NCBI GenBank assembly: GCA_017466445.1
Contig: JAFTUC010000032.1
Span: 1 to 58,130, forward strand
Length of the DNA stretch: 58,130 nt
Source: Clostridia bacterium
GTDB taxonomy: Bacteria; Bacillota; Clostridia; Oscillospirales; CAG-272
Direction of reading: 5' to 3'
The first letter of the stretch is position 1. Each line of letters opens with the position of its first letter. The position numbers and the translations under genes were made by a program. The notes under the pieces were generated by a model that saw nothing but the letters and a program-made list of their open reading frames with translations, was not told the origin of the DNA and searched no databases. Positions 1-7,019 of this stretch are shown piece by piece.

Positions 1-112
1 CCAACCCTCCCCCGACCGCTTGGTCAGTGCGAACAACGTGGAGGGATTTAGAGAGAGCAAATGTTAGCGGAGATTTGTATCTTTTTCGAGTAGCCGTGGA
101 GAGGGCGACGAG
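1..112. repeat. 112-bp direct repeat, copy 1
   Basis: This segment reappears at 292-403 with about ten substitutions and no length change. Both copies open with the same CCAACCCTCCCCC stretch. It carries no convincing gene: the short open frames are antisense to each other and lack ribosome binding sites. The left end may extend beyond the window. Confidence 0.8.
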
Positions 113-177
113 CTTTAAATTTTGTGATTTTGTGTTGTGAAAAAGTTCTTTAGAATGAATTTAGATGGTGCTAACAA

Positions 178-230
178 CTCAAAGACGCGTTAGATTGATT
201 TTTTCCGACTTTCTGTATCGACAGAAAGTC
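178..230. repeat. Left arm of inverted repeat (hairpin-bearing)
   Basis: Positions 178-195 are a perfect 18-bp inverted match to 575-592, and 205-216 match 555-566 inverted. Inside the arm is a small hairpin, ACTTTCTGT/ACAGAAAGT (208-229). The right arm is at 543-592. The arms flank the second 112-bp repeat, which suggests a non-autonomous mobile or folded RNA element rather than a gene. Confidence 0.7.
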
Positions 231-243
231 TCGCAAAGAACGA

Positions 244-289
244 CTTAAGGACAGGGAGGGCTTTGCGATACGCCCTCCCTATCCTTAAG
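244..289. repeat. 18-bp-stem hairpin between the 112-bp repeats
   Basis: CTTAAGGACAGGGAGGGC pairs with GCCCTCCCTATCCTTAAG with a single mismatch around a 10-nt loop. No T-run follows directly, so it is not an obvious terminator. It separates the hairpin arm at 178-230 from repeat copy 2. Confidence 0.75.
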
Positions 290-291
290 AT

Positions 292-403
292 CCAACCCTC
301 CCCCGACCGCTTGGTCAGTGCGAACAACGCGAACGGATTTAAAGAGAGCAAATGTTAGCGGAGATTTGTATCTTTTTAGGATAGACGTGGAGAGAGCAAC
401 GAG
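292..403. repeat. 112-bp direct repeat, copy 2
   Basis: Second copy of the segment at 1-112. It is followed by about 140 bp of unrelated sequence and then the inverted arm 543-592. The whole stretch 1-688 holds no gene that I can support, and I see no DnaA boxes (TTATCCACA-like) that would mark oriC. Confidence 0.8.
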
Positions 404-542
404 TTCAACGTGCGAGGATAGGTGTTTTATAAAAGACAAGGACGGATTTATGGTACTCCCTTCCTGTCTCGGATCTTTGCGATCCTCATTCGAAGGGCGC
501 AGTTTGGCGTAAGCCAAAGTGCTAAGCGCCGCTTCGCGGCGG

Positions 543-592
543 TTTTCTGTCAACACAGAAAGTCGGAAAAATGGATCTAACGCGTCTTTGAG
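543..592. repeat. Right arm of inverted repeat
   Basis: Inverted partner of 178-230. It shares the 18-bp core ending CGCGTCTTTGAG and the ACAGAAAGTCGG hairpin half. Just outside, TGTTCGCACT (594-603) is the inverse of AGTGCGAACA near the start of each 112-bp repeat, so the terminal match extends further in short blocks. Confidence 0.7.
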
Positions 593-688
593 ATGTTCGC
601 ACTAACTAAATCCCTTCTAAATAACCCCTAAAATTTCCAAAAAAGATAAAAAAATCAAAGAAAATACCGATAAATTTGCAAAAAGGTA

Positions 689-718
689 TTGACAAAGCAC
701 CCAAAAAAGTTATATAAT
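689..718 (+). promoter_or_regulatory. SigA-type promoter of rpmH
   Basis: TTGACA (689-694) and TATAAT (713-718) are separated by 18 nt. The start of rpmH is about 115 nt downstream, leaving a long 5' leader for this strongly expressed gene. Confidence 0.8.
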
Positions 719-832
719 AGAAAGCGTCGCAGAAAAACCGGCGGAAGATCGCGCCGGAATCCGTAACGATTTTTAAGTAATCGGATTTAAAATAATAAAG
801 AAAAGCACAGTTGTGAACGGAGGTGCGCATAA

Positions 833-967
833 ATGGTAAGAACCTATCAGCCTAAGAAACGTCAGGCACAGAAGGAGCACGGCTTCAGAAAGAGAATGAG
901 AACCAAGAACGGACGTAAGGTACTTAAGAGACGCCGTCAGAAGGGCAGAGACACTCTTTCTTACTAA
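833..967 (+). CDS. rpmH: 50S ribosomal protein L34
   Basis: This 44-residue, very basic protein begins [18 protein letters not shown] and carries the L34 core ([19 protein letters not shown]). L34 sits in the large ribosomal subunit and contacts 23S rRNA. Length and sequence match the family end to end. The start is fixed by a strong Shine-Dalgarno (CGGAGGTG, about 7 nt before ATG). It opens the classic rpmH-rnpA-yidD-yidC-jag cluster. The gene is too short for a 60-codon ORF cut-off and is easily missed. A consensus promoter lies upstream and a hairpin with a T-run follows, so L34 can be made in excess over the downstream genes. Confidence 0.97.
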   Translation: MVRTYQPKKRQAQKEHGFRKRMRTKNGRKVLKRRRQKGRDTLSY

Positions 968-984
968 GGCAAGACGTAAAAAGA

Positions 985-1017
985 CCGCCGATTCCTTTTA
1001 TCGGGGGTTTTTGTTTT
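985..1017 (+). terminator. Hairpin plus T-run after rpmH (partial terminator)
   Basis: CCGCCGAT (985-992) pairs with ATCGGGGG (1000-1007) with one mismatch, followed by TTTTTGTTTT. It lies between rpmH and rnpA, where attenuation would lower rnpA expression relative to rpmH; that role is inferred. Confidence 0.6.
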
Positions 1018-1186
1018 GAGGCGGCCTTTTTCCGGACAAGCCGGAAAAGAGCCGCTGCCTGTTGAAATTACAGTCGGTCGATCGAAAAGGATCGCCAAAA
1101 TCAATTTTTTTGAAGGATCACGCACTTTGCGAAATATTATAAGAGACTGCGACGAGTTTCGTGAAGATCTGCTCGGACCTATTACT

Positions 1187-1612
1187 ATGAAGATCTATTC
1201 GCTTTGTGAAAATCACCTTTTTTTAAAGGCTTATAACAGCGATAAAAAGCTGGTAAAAAAACGGATCGTTCTTTATATTCTTGCCGATAAGAACGCGTCT
1301 CTTATCAAAAAAAGAAATCCTCTTAAGGAAAAGCTCAACCGCGTCGGCATAACTGCCTCGAAAAAAATCGGGGGCGCAGTTGAGCGCAGCCGCGCAAAAC
1401 GTGTTATCAGAGAGGCGTACAGACGCCTTGAACGTGAACAAACGGTAAAAAAGGGTCTTATAGTCGTCATCGCCGCAAGACATGCTCTGCTCTCGTCCAA
1501 AATGAACGAGGTCTACGCCGAGCTGCTCGATGCGTCGGTAAAGCTCGGACTCGTTTCATGCCAAAGCAATGCGGAGATAATAACTGAAAGTGAAAAAAGT
1601 ACGGAAGAATAA
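1187..1612 (+). CDS. rnpA: Ribonuclease P protein component
   Basis: Predicted 141-residue RnpA, the protein subunit that helps the RNase P RNA remove 5' leaders from pre-tRNAs. The family signature is clear: the conserved RNR-type motif appears as [14 protein letters not shown] around residues 65-80, after [15 protein letters not shown]. The start at 1187 ([12 protein letters not shown]) gives the usual N-terminus, but its ribosome binding site is weak. The frame is open back to a TTG at 1016, which would add 57 residues with no family match, so I did not use it. The 3' end overlaps yidD by 23 nt, implying translational coupling. The C-terminus has an acidic tail (ESEKSTEE) beyond the family core. 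Confidence 0.93.
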   Translation: MKIYSLCENHLFLKAYNSDKKLVKKRIVLYILADKNASLIKKRNPLKEKLNRVGITASKKIGGAVERSRAKRVIREAYRRLEREQTVKKGLIVVIAARHALLSSKMNEVYAELLDASVKLGLVSCQSNAEIITESEKSTEE

Positions 1613-1946
1613 AAAGGATCCCGATATCAAGGAGGAAAAAGATCCCCAAGATACGGGCGCTTTTGAGGAAAATGCGGTCACGCTCGCGATAAGATTCTAT
1701 CGCCGCTTTATCTCGCCCGCAAAAAGACCCTGCTGCAGATTTACACCGACCTGCTCGCTCTACGCGCTTCAGGCAGTGCGCGAGTGGGGCGTTATTTTCG
1801 GCTTGTCTCTTTCGGTCTGGCGCATCTTAAGATGCAATCCGTTTTGTAAGGGCGGCTACGATCCCGTTCCCGAAAATCCCTTCAAAAAGGGGAAAAACGG
1901 AGAAAAAAACGCGGAATACCCCGATAATAATTTAAAAAAGGAATGA
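1590..1946 (+). CDS. yidD: Membrane protein insertion efficiency factor YidD
   Basis: A 118-residue protein with the YidD core: [11 protein letters not shown], then [12 protein letters not shown], then [17 protein letters not shown]. YidD proteins are small peripheral membrane proteins that aid YidC-dependent insertion; the cysteine-rich PTCS and RCxPF motifs are family hallmarks. It uses a GTG start inside the end of rnpA and has an N-terminal extension of about 28 charged residues and a basic C-terminal tail that typical ~70-85-residue YidDs lack. It ends 4 nt before yidC, so the two are surely cotranscribed. Confidence 0.95.
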   Translation: MKKVRKNKKDPDIKEEKDPQDTGAFEENAVTLAIRFYRRFISPAKRPCCRFTPTCSLYALQAVREWGVIFGLSLSVWRILRCNPFCKGGYDPVPENPFKKGKNGEKNAEYPDNNLKKE

Positions 1947-1950
1947 CGTA

Positions 1951-3039
1951 ATGGACTGGCTTCTTAATATTTTCGGAACAGTTCTGAGGTTCTTTAACGA
2001 CCTCACACACAGCTATCTCTTTGCTATCATTCTCTTTGCTATCTGTACGAAGGTGCTTCTCTTCCCTTTTTCAATAAAGCAGCAGAAGAATTCGGTGCGT
2101 CAGGCTAAGCTTCGCCCGAAGGAGGTCGCTATAAGGAAAAAGTATAAGGGAACGACCGATCCCAATATGCAGAGAAGAATGCAGGAGGAGATACAGGAGC
2201 TTTATCAGAAGGAAGGCTACAATCCGATGAGCGGATGTCTTCCCCTGCTCCTCCAGCTTCCCCTTATTCTGATAATATATAACGTTATCAGAAATCCGCT
2301 TCGCTACATCTGCGGCGCAAGCAAGGAGGCTATCGCCGCGCTTCTCAAGTTCGCAAGAGGCTTTGAGGTAGCAGGCGAGAAGATCTACGCCAAGGTCACC
2401 GAGATCGATCTCGTATCCATCCTTAACGGTGAGCACAGCAAGGAGATCATCGAGGGCGCAGAAGAGGCACTTGGAAAGAATATCGAATATTCTAACCTCC
2501 CCGACTTCACCATTTTTGGAAATTTTGATCTCAGCGAGGTTCCCTCGTTCACGACGATCTATATCATAATTCCCATACTTACGGGAATTATTGCGTACGT
2601 GAGCACCAAGCTTACGCAGAAGCTCTCCTATCAGGGCGCTATCGCCGCTGAGGATCCTTCCGCTAAGACCTCGAACATCATCATGGATCTTATGATGCCC
2701 CTGATGAGCGTTTGGATGTCCTTTATGTTCCCTGCAATGCTCGGAATCTACTGGATGTTCCAGAATATCCTCGGAGTTCTTCAGCAGCTCGTTCTCAAGA
2801 AGATGTATCCTTATCCCAAGTTCACACAGGAGGATTACAAGCGCGCCGAGCGTGAGATGAACGGTAAAAAGAGCTCGAAGAATTCTTCGCGTGCCGCTCC
2901 CGCTCCCGGAGTCTACAGATCTCTCCATCATATCGACGATGATGAGGTTTATACTGTTCCCGACAAAACCAAAAAGAGCGCTTCCAAGGCTCCCAAGCTC
3001 AAGGACGACGCTCCCGATCACGGCAAAAACAAAAAATAA
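1951..3039 (+). CDS. yidC: Membrane protein insertase YidC/Oxa1 family
   Basis: A 362-residue YidC/Oxa1-type insertase that folds newly made proteins into the cytoplasmic membrane, alone or with SecYEG. Visible features are TM1 near residues 20-40 (YLFAIILFAICTKVLLFPF), the cytosolic charged hairpin (KLRPKEVAIRKKY...QELYQKEGYNPMSGCLPLLLQLPL), and later TM segments around 205-275. The NPMSGCLPLLLQLP motif is diagnostic. There is no lipobox at the N-terminus, unlike Bacillus SpoIIIJ. The C-terminal about 70 residues are basic, lysine-rich and probably ribosome-contacting. It follows yidD by 4 nt and precedes jag by 36 nt. Confidence 0.95.
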   Translation: MDWLLNIFGTVLRFFNDLTHSYLFAIILFAICTKVLLFPFSIKQQKNSVRQAKLRPKEVAIRKKYKGTTDPNMQRRMQEEIQELYQKEGYNPMSGCLPLLLQLPLILIIYNVIRNPLRYICGASKEAIAALLKFARGFEVAGEKIYAKVTEIDLVSILNGEHSKEIIEGAEEALGKNIEYSNLPDFTIFGNFDLSEVPSFTTIYIIIPILTGIIAYVSTKLTQKLSYQGAIAAEDPSAKTSNIIMDLMMPLMSVWMSFMFPAMLGIYWMFQNILGVLQQLVLKKMYPYPKFTQEDYKRAEREMNGKKSSKNSSRAAPAPGVYRSLHHIDDDEVYTVPDKTKKSASKAPKLKDDAPDHGKNKK

Positions 3040-3075
3040 GGCAGACCTACAGTTTCGAAAGGAATTTTTATCAGA

Positions 3076-3717
3076 ATGAAACAGGAAATCATAGAAAGCG
3101 GTAAGACGGTAGACGAAGCCGTCGCTCGCGCGGCTGAAAAGCTCGGAGTTCCCGCTGAAAAGGTGAGCTACGAGGTCCTGACCGAGGCTAAAAAGGGCTT
3201 TTTCGGAATCGGAGAAGTTCTTGCAAAGGTCAAGGTAACCTATTCTCCCTCGCCTATAGACAACGCAAAGGACTTTCTTGAAACTCTCATAAGCAATATG
3301 GGGATCGACGCAAGCGTGGTCGAGACCGAGGACGAGGACGGTCTCAAGCTCGAGCTTGAGGGAGAAAACGCAGGTGTTCTTATCGGACATCACGGTGAAA
3401 CGCTCGATCAGCTCCAGTACCTCGTCAACCTCAGCGCCAACAGAGGCGAGGAGGACGGCGACGGATATGCGAAGATCTCGCTCGATATCGACGGATACCG
3501 CGCAAAGAGAAACGACACTCTCCGTCAGCTCGCAAGACGTATGGCTTCGAGGGTTATAAAGTACAGAAGAAGCGTTACTCTCGAGCCGATGAGCCCTTAC
3601 GAGAGAAGGGTCATCCACTCCGAGGTGCAGAAGATAGAGGGCGTAGCGACCAACAGCATCGGTAACGATTCTAACAGACGCGTCGTTATCTTCCTCGAGG
3701 GCAAGAGAGACAGATAA
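3076..3717 (+). CDS. jag: RNA-binding protein Jag/KhpB (EloR)
   Basis: A 213-residue protein with the three Jag modules in order: Jag-N (residues 1-50, ending KKGFFGIG), a KH-type fold (about 75-150, with GVLIGHHGETLDQLQYL as the nucleic-acid-binding loop), and an R3H domain (about 155-213, with PYERRVIHSEVQ). KhpB/EloR proteins bind RNA, partner with KhpA and link to cell elongation in Gram-positives. RNA binding and partners are family knowledge; nothing in the window tests them. It is the last gene of the cluster. The next genes expected in most Firmicutes, mnmE and mnmG, are absent, and repeat DNA follows. Confidence 0.95.
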   Translation: MKQEIIESGKTVDEAVARAAEKLGVPAEKVSYEVLTEAKKGFFGIGEVLAKVKVTYSPSPIDNAKDFLETLISNMGIDASVVETEDEDGLKLELEGENAGVLIGHHGETLDQLQYLVNLSANRGEEDGDGYAKISLDIDGYRAKRNDTLRQLARRMASRVIKYRRSVTLEPMSPYERRVIHSEVQKIEGVATNSIGNDSNRRVVIFLEGKRDR

Positions 3718-3748
3718 TTCAAAGCTATTTAAAAAAGCCGATACGGGA

Positions 3749-3780
3749 TAGCGTGATGCTCTTAACGGAGCATCACGCTA
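3749..3780. repeat. 13-bp-stem hairpin beside array A
   Basis: TAGCGTGATGCTC (3749-3761) pairs perfectly with GAGCATCACGCTA (3768-3780) around a 6-nt loop. Its arms contain GTGATG and CATCAC, close to the octamer of the neighbouring array, so it may be an outer module of array A or the terminator for jag (no T-run follows directly). Confidence 0.7.
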
Positions 3781-3781
3781 A

Positions 3782-3953
3782 ACGATGTTTGCCCCCGGGG
3801 CAAGTGATGTTGACTTCGTCAGTGATGTTCACTGCGTGAATGATGTTGTGCCTTCGGCACAGTGGGCAAACATCACATCACTGCGAGCATAAGCTCGCAA
3901 CATCATTATGAGCATGGCGAATAACATCACTTTTGCGACAGCAAATACATCAC
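3782..3953. repeat. Stem-loop array A (GTGATGTT/AACATCAC octamers)
   Basis: Four forward octamers (3782, 3804, 3822, 3840; consensus GTGATGTT), each followed by a small hairpin (for example TTGCCC/GGGCAA, TGAC/GTCA, TTCAC/GTGAA, GTGCC/GGCAC), are followed by four inverted octamers (3869, 3899, 3923, 3946; consensus AACATCAC) separated by further hairpins (TGCGAGC/GCTCGCA, TTTGC/GCAAA). The first octamer and hairpin arm, GATGTTTGCCC (3784-3794), pairs perfectly with GGGCAAACATC (3864-3874). No protein gene is attached. The layout matches array B at 9510-9718. I see no match to a CRISPR array, because the segments between octamers are themselves palindromic. Confidence 0.85.
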
Positions 3954-3963
3954 TAACAAAAAA

Positions 3964-4010
3964 AGAGCAGACATACAAGATTTTTCGTCTTGCGTGTTTG
4001 CTCTTTCTGT
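3964..4010. repeat. 17-bp imperfect hairpin, terminator-like
   Basis: AGAGCAGACATACAAGA (3964-3980) pairs with TCTTGCGTGTTTGCTCT (3988-4004) with three mismatches or wobbles, followed by TTTCTGTTT. No gene ends just upstream, so it may be the right end of the array A element or a remnant terminator. Confidence 0.55.
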
Positions 4011-4061
4011 TTGTAATAAGGCTTCGGGCAAAGCCCACACCCCTAAAGTTGTGCGCGTCTT

Positions 4062-4247
4062 AAGGCTCTCCCTTTGGGAGAGCTCCCGCGATAGCGGGTG
4101 AGAGGGGGATCATTGCGACCATTTTGCCCTCTCCGTCGGCTTCGCCGCCACCGTCTCGCCGCGGCTCGGTCACGCTCGGGCTCTGACACCACACCGTGGT
4201 GTCATTCACTCCCCTCGCGCCGCTTCGCTACCCAAAGGGAGAGGCTT
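4062..4247. mobile_element. MITE-like palindromic intergenic element
   Basis: The ends AAGGCTCTCCCTTTGGG (4062-4078) and CCCAAAGGGAGAGGCTT (4231-4247) form 17-bp terminal inverted repeats with one mismatch. The 186-bp body holds further hairpins such as CCCGC/GCGGG and TGACACCAC/GTGGTGTCA and no gene. Elements with CTCCCTTTGGGAG-like ends are common in clostridial genomes (recalled, not searched). It shows no transposase and would depend on one elsewhere. Confidence 0.65.
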
Positions 4248-4271
4248 CTCGTTAGCTCCATTATAGCAAAA

Positions 4272-4305
4272 TCGGCAGAGAAAACAAGTTCTCTGCCGAA
4301 GTTTT
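4272..4305 (-). terminator. Terminator of the GH28-like gene
   Basis: TCGGCAGAGAA (4272-4282) pairs with TTCTCTGCCGA (4289-4299). Read on the minus strand the stem is followed by TTTTGCT, and on the plus strand by AAGTTTTT, so it could work in both directions. It lies about 50 nt past the stop of the minus-strand gene at 4352. Confidence 0.6.
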
Positions 4306-4351
4306 TGTGCCTAACAATTCTCCGTTAAGAACAACAGAGAAACCATTCCGG

Positions 4352-5620
4352 TTATTTTTTTATGTTTATTTTTGTATTCGGATCGCAAACGATTTTCGGT
4401 CCTTGTAAATTTTCAAATGATATATGATCCAAATCAACCGTTGCAATATTATTGCCTACAATAAAATTGATGTCTTCATAGCCCTCGCGTCCAACAACGG
4501 TACAATATTTCATGTATAACGCAAGGGGCTCCTCTTTTGGACATTCGAGATTCATCGGATCACATATTCCGTCAAAGATGCAATTCTCAAAAGTGATATT
4601 ATCTAAAGCGCGATTGCAACACCATTTATGACCAAAAGGATGGGTTAGAATTGCATCGGGGTTCTTGAATTTGCAATTACGTATTAATATATTTCCCGGT
4701 GTTTTTCTAAGTGCGGCTCTGTTATCGCAATAATATAGGAACACGCCATGGCAGGAATGTCTGCACTTTACGGTCGTGGCGGCACGTTCGCGTTTTTCTT
4801 CATAGGAAAGATGCCCTCTGAATCCATAGGTGGCAGGAGCGATCCCGCGGCAGTTTTCAACAAGCATATTTGTTGCACCAAAGCGGAATATGCTACACGA
4901 GCTTTCAAAATAGCAGTTGCGAACGGTCACGTTAATATTATCAAATCCCGCAATACAGTCATCACCGGTGGTGAAGGTGCAATTTTCAACCAAAATATCG
5001 TCGCAGGTTCGGACATCAAATCCGTCATGACCGCCTAAAACGGTGACCTCACAAATGCTTATATTTTGACTGTTTTGAATAGCGTGCGCCCAGTTGGCAC
5101 TGTCACGAACTGTATATCCGCGCAAAGTAATATTTTCACAGAACCACATATTGATAGCGTGAGGTCCTCTATAATTTTCTTCTCCCACCGGATCAAAACA
5201 ATTTTGTCCGTTGATTTCCGATCCACTATCTCCAATAATTGCAATGTTTTTGGCATTGATCGCTCGAATGATCGCGTTATTCCAGCGCGAATAGGGATAA
5301 GCAGAGCTCTCCACTGTAGCTCCGCTCTTTATCGTAGATACGGGCATTTGCCTTTCTTTTGCGGATATCGGTTCAATGGAATCGTTTATGTATGTCATAT
5401 AATCTTCCGGAGATGTACTGCCTGACAAAACTGCGTTTTCAAGCAGATGTAAAGTAACACCGGACCGTAATCGCAATCCTCCGGTCAAATAGACACCCTC
5501 GGGGATCAGCACCTCGCCACCGCCGTTCAAGAAGCAGTCGTCGATTGCATTTTGAATCTGACTTGTGCAGAGTGCGCCGTTTGGTAAAGCTCCGTAATGC
5601 TGTATATTAAACTTCATCAT
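4352..5620 (-). CDS. GH28-like / pectin-lyase-fold beta-helix glycosidase
   Basis: A 422-residue protein of the right-handed parallel beta-helix type related to glycoside hydrolase family 28 (polygalacturonase-like). The N-terminus has the pectate-lyase superfamily opening (NIQHYGALPNG...IQNAIDDCFLNGGGEVLIPEGVYLTGGLRLRSGVTLHL). The centre has GGHDGFDVRTCDD and TGDDCIA, placed as the paired catalytic aspartates of GH28; the following GHG motif is not recognisable. There is no signal peptide, so it would act inside the cell on imported oligosaccharides. The start is ATG 5620 (GGGAG eight nt upstream) and not the longer frame to 5689, whose first residues overlap the promoter. Codon use is more AT-rich than in the neighbouring genes, suggesting separate acquisition. 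The exact substrate is not predictable. Confidence 0.8.
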   Translation of the reverse strand: MMKFNIQHYGALPNGALCTSQIQNAIDDCFLNGGGEVLIPEGVYLTGGLRLRSGVTLHLLENAVLSGSTSPEDYMTYINDSIEPISAKERQMPVSTIKSGATVESSAYPYSRWNNAIIRAINAKNIAIIGDSGSEINGQNCFDPVGEENYRGPHAINMWFCENITLRGYTVRDSANWAHAIQNSQNISICEVTVLGGHDGFDVRTCDDILVENCTFTTGDDCIAGFDNINVTVRNCYFESSCSIFRFGATNMLVENCRGIAPATYGFRGHLSYEEKRERAATTVKCRHSCHGVFLYYCDNRAALRKTPGNILIRNCKFKNPDAILTHPFGHKWCCNRALDNITFENCIFDGICDPMNLECPKEEPLALYMKYCTVVGREGYEDINFIVGNNIATVDLDHISFENLQGPKIVCDPNTKINIKK

Positions 5621-5660
5621 AGAAAAATCTCCCTTACCGTTCTCGTTTGAATATATCCAT

Positions 5661-5689
5661 ATTATACATAGTCTCTCATCACTTGTCAA
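5661..5689 (-). promoter_or_regulatory. SigA-type promoter of the GH28-like gene
   Basis: On the minus strand TTGACA (5689-5684) and TATAAT (5666-5661) are 17 nt apart, a perfect consensus, about 40 nt upstream of the chosen ATG. Confidence 0.85.
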
Positions 5690-5773
5690 TATTGAAATAA
5701 ATTTTTCACCTCGGCAAAAATCACCGTTCCTCCTTGACCATTGGCATATGATTAAAGCTGTTAAGAAATACGC

Positions 5774-5804
5774 ACTTTCTCACCACCAAAAGCGGTGAGA
5801 AAGT
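5774..5804. repeat. 11-bp perfect hairpin
   Basis: ACTTTCTCACC pairs with GGTGAGAAAGT around a 9-nt loop. It stands alone in the 236-nt gap between the divergent genes at 5620 and 5926, together with the next hairpin. Confidence 0.65.
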
Positions 5805-5812
5805 AGAAAAGA

Positions 5813-5849
5813 GCCGATACGGAGTTTATTCCATATCGGTCTTTTTATT
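5813..5849 (+). terminator. Hairpin with T-run (terminator-like)
   Basis: GCCGATACGG (5813-5822) pairs with CCATATCGGT (5831-5840), followed by CTTTTTATT. No plus-strand gene ends close upstream, so it could be a leader attenuator for the gene at 5926 or a relic. Confidence 0.5.
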
Positions 5850-5925
5850 CTAAAACTGTCCTTTAGAACCGATGCATTTTCGGTTCGGCTTTTTTTGCAT
5901 ATACTGTAAAAAAGGAGGCGGATAT

Positions 5926-6354
5926 ATGATAAGCACAAAAGAAGAAAGCGGTATGATATCAAGGGGTCGTCACCTGCTTATAAGCTACACGCTTGATATC
6001 CCACTTTGCGACGAAAAGGATTTTCCAAACGGATTTTTTACAAAATGCGCGGAAAATTACCTAAAATATCTTGAAAATATCGCAAAAACGGTACTGACAC
6101 CGAAGGTCGATTCCATGATCAAGGGCGGCGCGCGTACACGCGAGATAAGAGAGGCGCTTTCACTGCCGATAAACGCATCGCTCGTGTGGGAGCATTTTCC
6201 GTGCACAAAAGACAGACACGCCTTTTCATGTACTATAAGCGCTTTCGGGAATGACGGTAGTCCGACGGTAAGAAAAAGGTGCCTGCTGATCGAAAAAAGA
6301 TCGATGACAGCACTCGGAATTTCCGAAAAAAGGCTTCGTCACCTACTTGAATAA
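5926..6354 (+). CDS. Hypothetical protein, 142 residues
   Basis: The start is set by a strong Shine-Dalgarno (AAAGGAGG) seven nt before the ATG at 5926; an upstream in-frame start at 5872 has none. The product is soluble, mixed alpha/beta and fairly basic at the C-terminus (SEKRLRHLLE), with no signal peptide or TM segment. A central block reads TREIREALSLPINASLVWEHFPC. I do not recognise the family. It stands alone in its transcription unit, upstream of the DUF4830 gene whose -35 box overlaps its stop codon. Confidence 0.7.
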   Translation: MISTKEESGMISRGRHLLISYTLDIPLCDEKDFPNGFFTKCAENYLKYLENIAKTVLTPKVDSMIKGGARTREIREALSLPINASLVWEHFPCTKDRHAFSCTISAFGNDGSPTVRKRCLLIEKRSMTALGISEKRLRHLLE

Positions 6355-6375
6355 GGTAGCAGTATATGATATAAT
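6347..6375 (+). promoter_or_regulatory. SigA-type promoter of the DUF4830 gene
   Basis: TTGAAT (6347-6352) and TATAAT (6370-6375) with a 17-nt spacer. The -35 box overlaps the stop codon of the preceding gene. About 130 nt of leader follows. Confidence 0.7.
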
Positions 6376-6506
6376 GAAAAGAAGGTATGCGCCGCAAAAC
6401 AAAAAGATCAAGTGTGTATTTTTACGGAATACGGACAAACAGGGCAAAATATAATTTATTACGGTATTTATTTACAAAAAACTTTATTTTGCGGAGGTAA
6501 CTCAAA

Positions 6507-6986
6507 ATGTTCGTTTATTCCTTCAGAGCCTCGAGTGTAAAGGCGTTTGCCGCCATCGGAACGGCACTGCTTATACTCGCTACTCTTATCCTCACGATCC
6601 CATCCTACGGAGCACTTGACGCAAGCGTCGAGCCCGAGGTCGAGATCTCGTACTCGGACGTAAAAAACGCCGAGGACGCCGCCCGTTTTCTCTCACAGTT
6701 CGGCTGGGAGGTCTCACCAAAGCCGATAAAGGTCTCGGAAATCACGGTTCCGTCCGAATTCGGAAGCATTTTCGTAAGATACAACGAGATACAGAAGCGT
6801 CAGGGACTCGATCTCGAAAAATACAAGCTGAAGACTCTCACGCGCTACACCTTTGAAATAACAAATTACAAGGACGCATCGGGCAAGGTGTTTGCCGACG
6901 TTCTGACATACAGAAACACCGTGGTTGCGGGAGATATCTCGCATAGCGGCGAAAACGGATTCGTTTACGGCTTTTCGGGAAAATAG
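6507..6986 (+). CDS. DUF4830 domain membrane-anchored protein
   Basis: A 159-residue protein with one N-terminal TM or uncleaved signal segment (residues about 12-33, AAIGTALLILATLILTIP) and an extracytoplasmic domain. The domain matches DUF4830 as I know it: ARFLSQFGWEV, then VPSEFGSIFVRYNEIQKRQGLDLEKYKLKTLTRYTFEITNY, ending near VVAGDISH...GFVYGF. The function of the family is unknown. A good GCGGAGG site precedes the ATG. It lies 33 nt before the THUMP methyltransferase gene, and the three genes 6507-9511 probably form one transcript. Confidence 0.8.
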   Translation: MFVYSFRASSVKAFAAIGTALLILATLILTIPSYGALDASVEPEVEISYSDVKNAEDAARFLSQFGWEVSPKPIKVSEITVPSEFGSIFVRYNEIQKRQGLDLEKYKLKTLTRYTFEITNYKDASGKVFADVLTYRNTVVAGDISHSGENGFVYGFSGK

Positions 6987-7019
6987 GCGAATCATCCGTA
7001 CAAAAGAAAGGATCTTCAA

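Noticed and set aside
1-688. Replication origin (oriC)
   Set aside because: The position near rpmH is suggestive, but I find no cluster of DnaA boxes and no AT-rich unwinding region; the sequence is explained better as repeats.
3782-3953. CRISPR array
   Set aside because: Octamer repeats are too short, spacers are themselves palindromic and uneven, the second half is inverted, and no cas genes are present. The same holds for 9510-9718 and the iterons at 42980-43032.
4098-4328. 76-codon plus-strand ORF
   Set aside because: It lies inside the MITE-like element, has no ribosome site and its arginine/serine-rich translation follows the palindromes.
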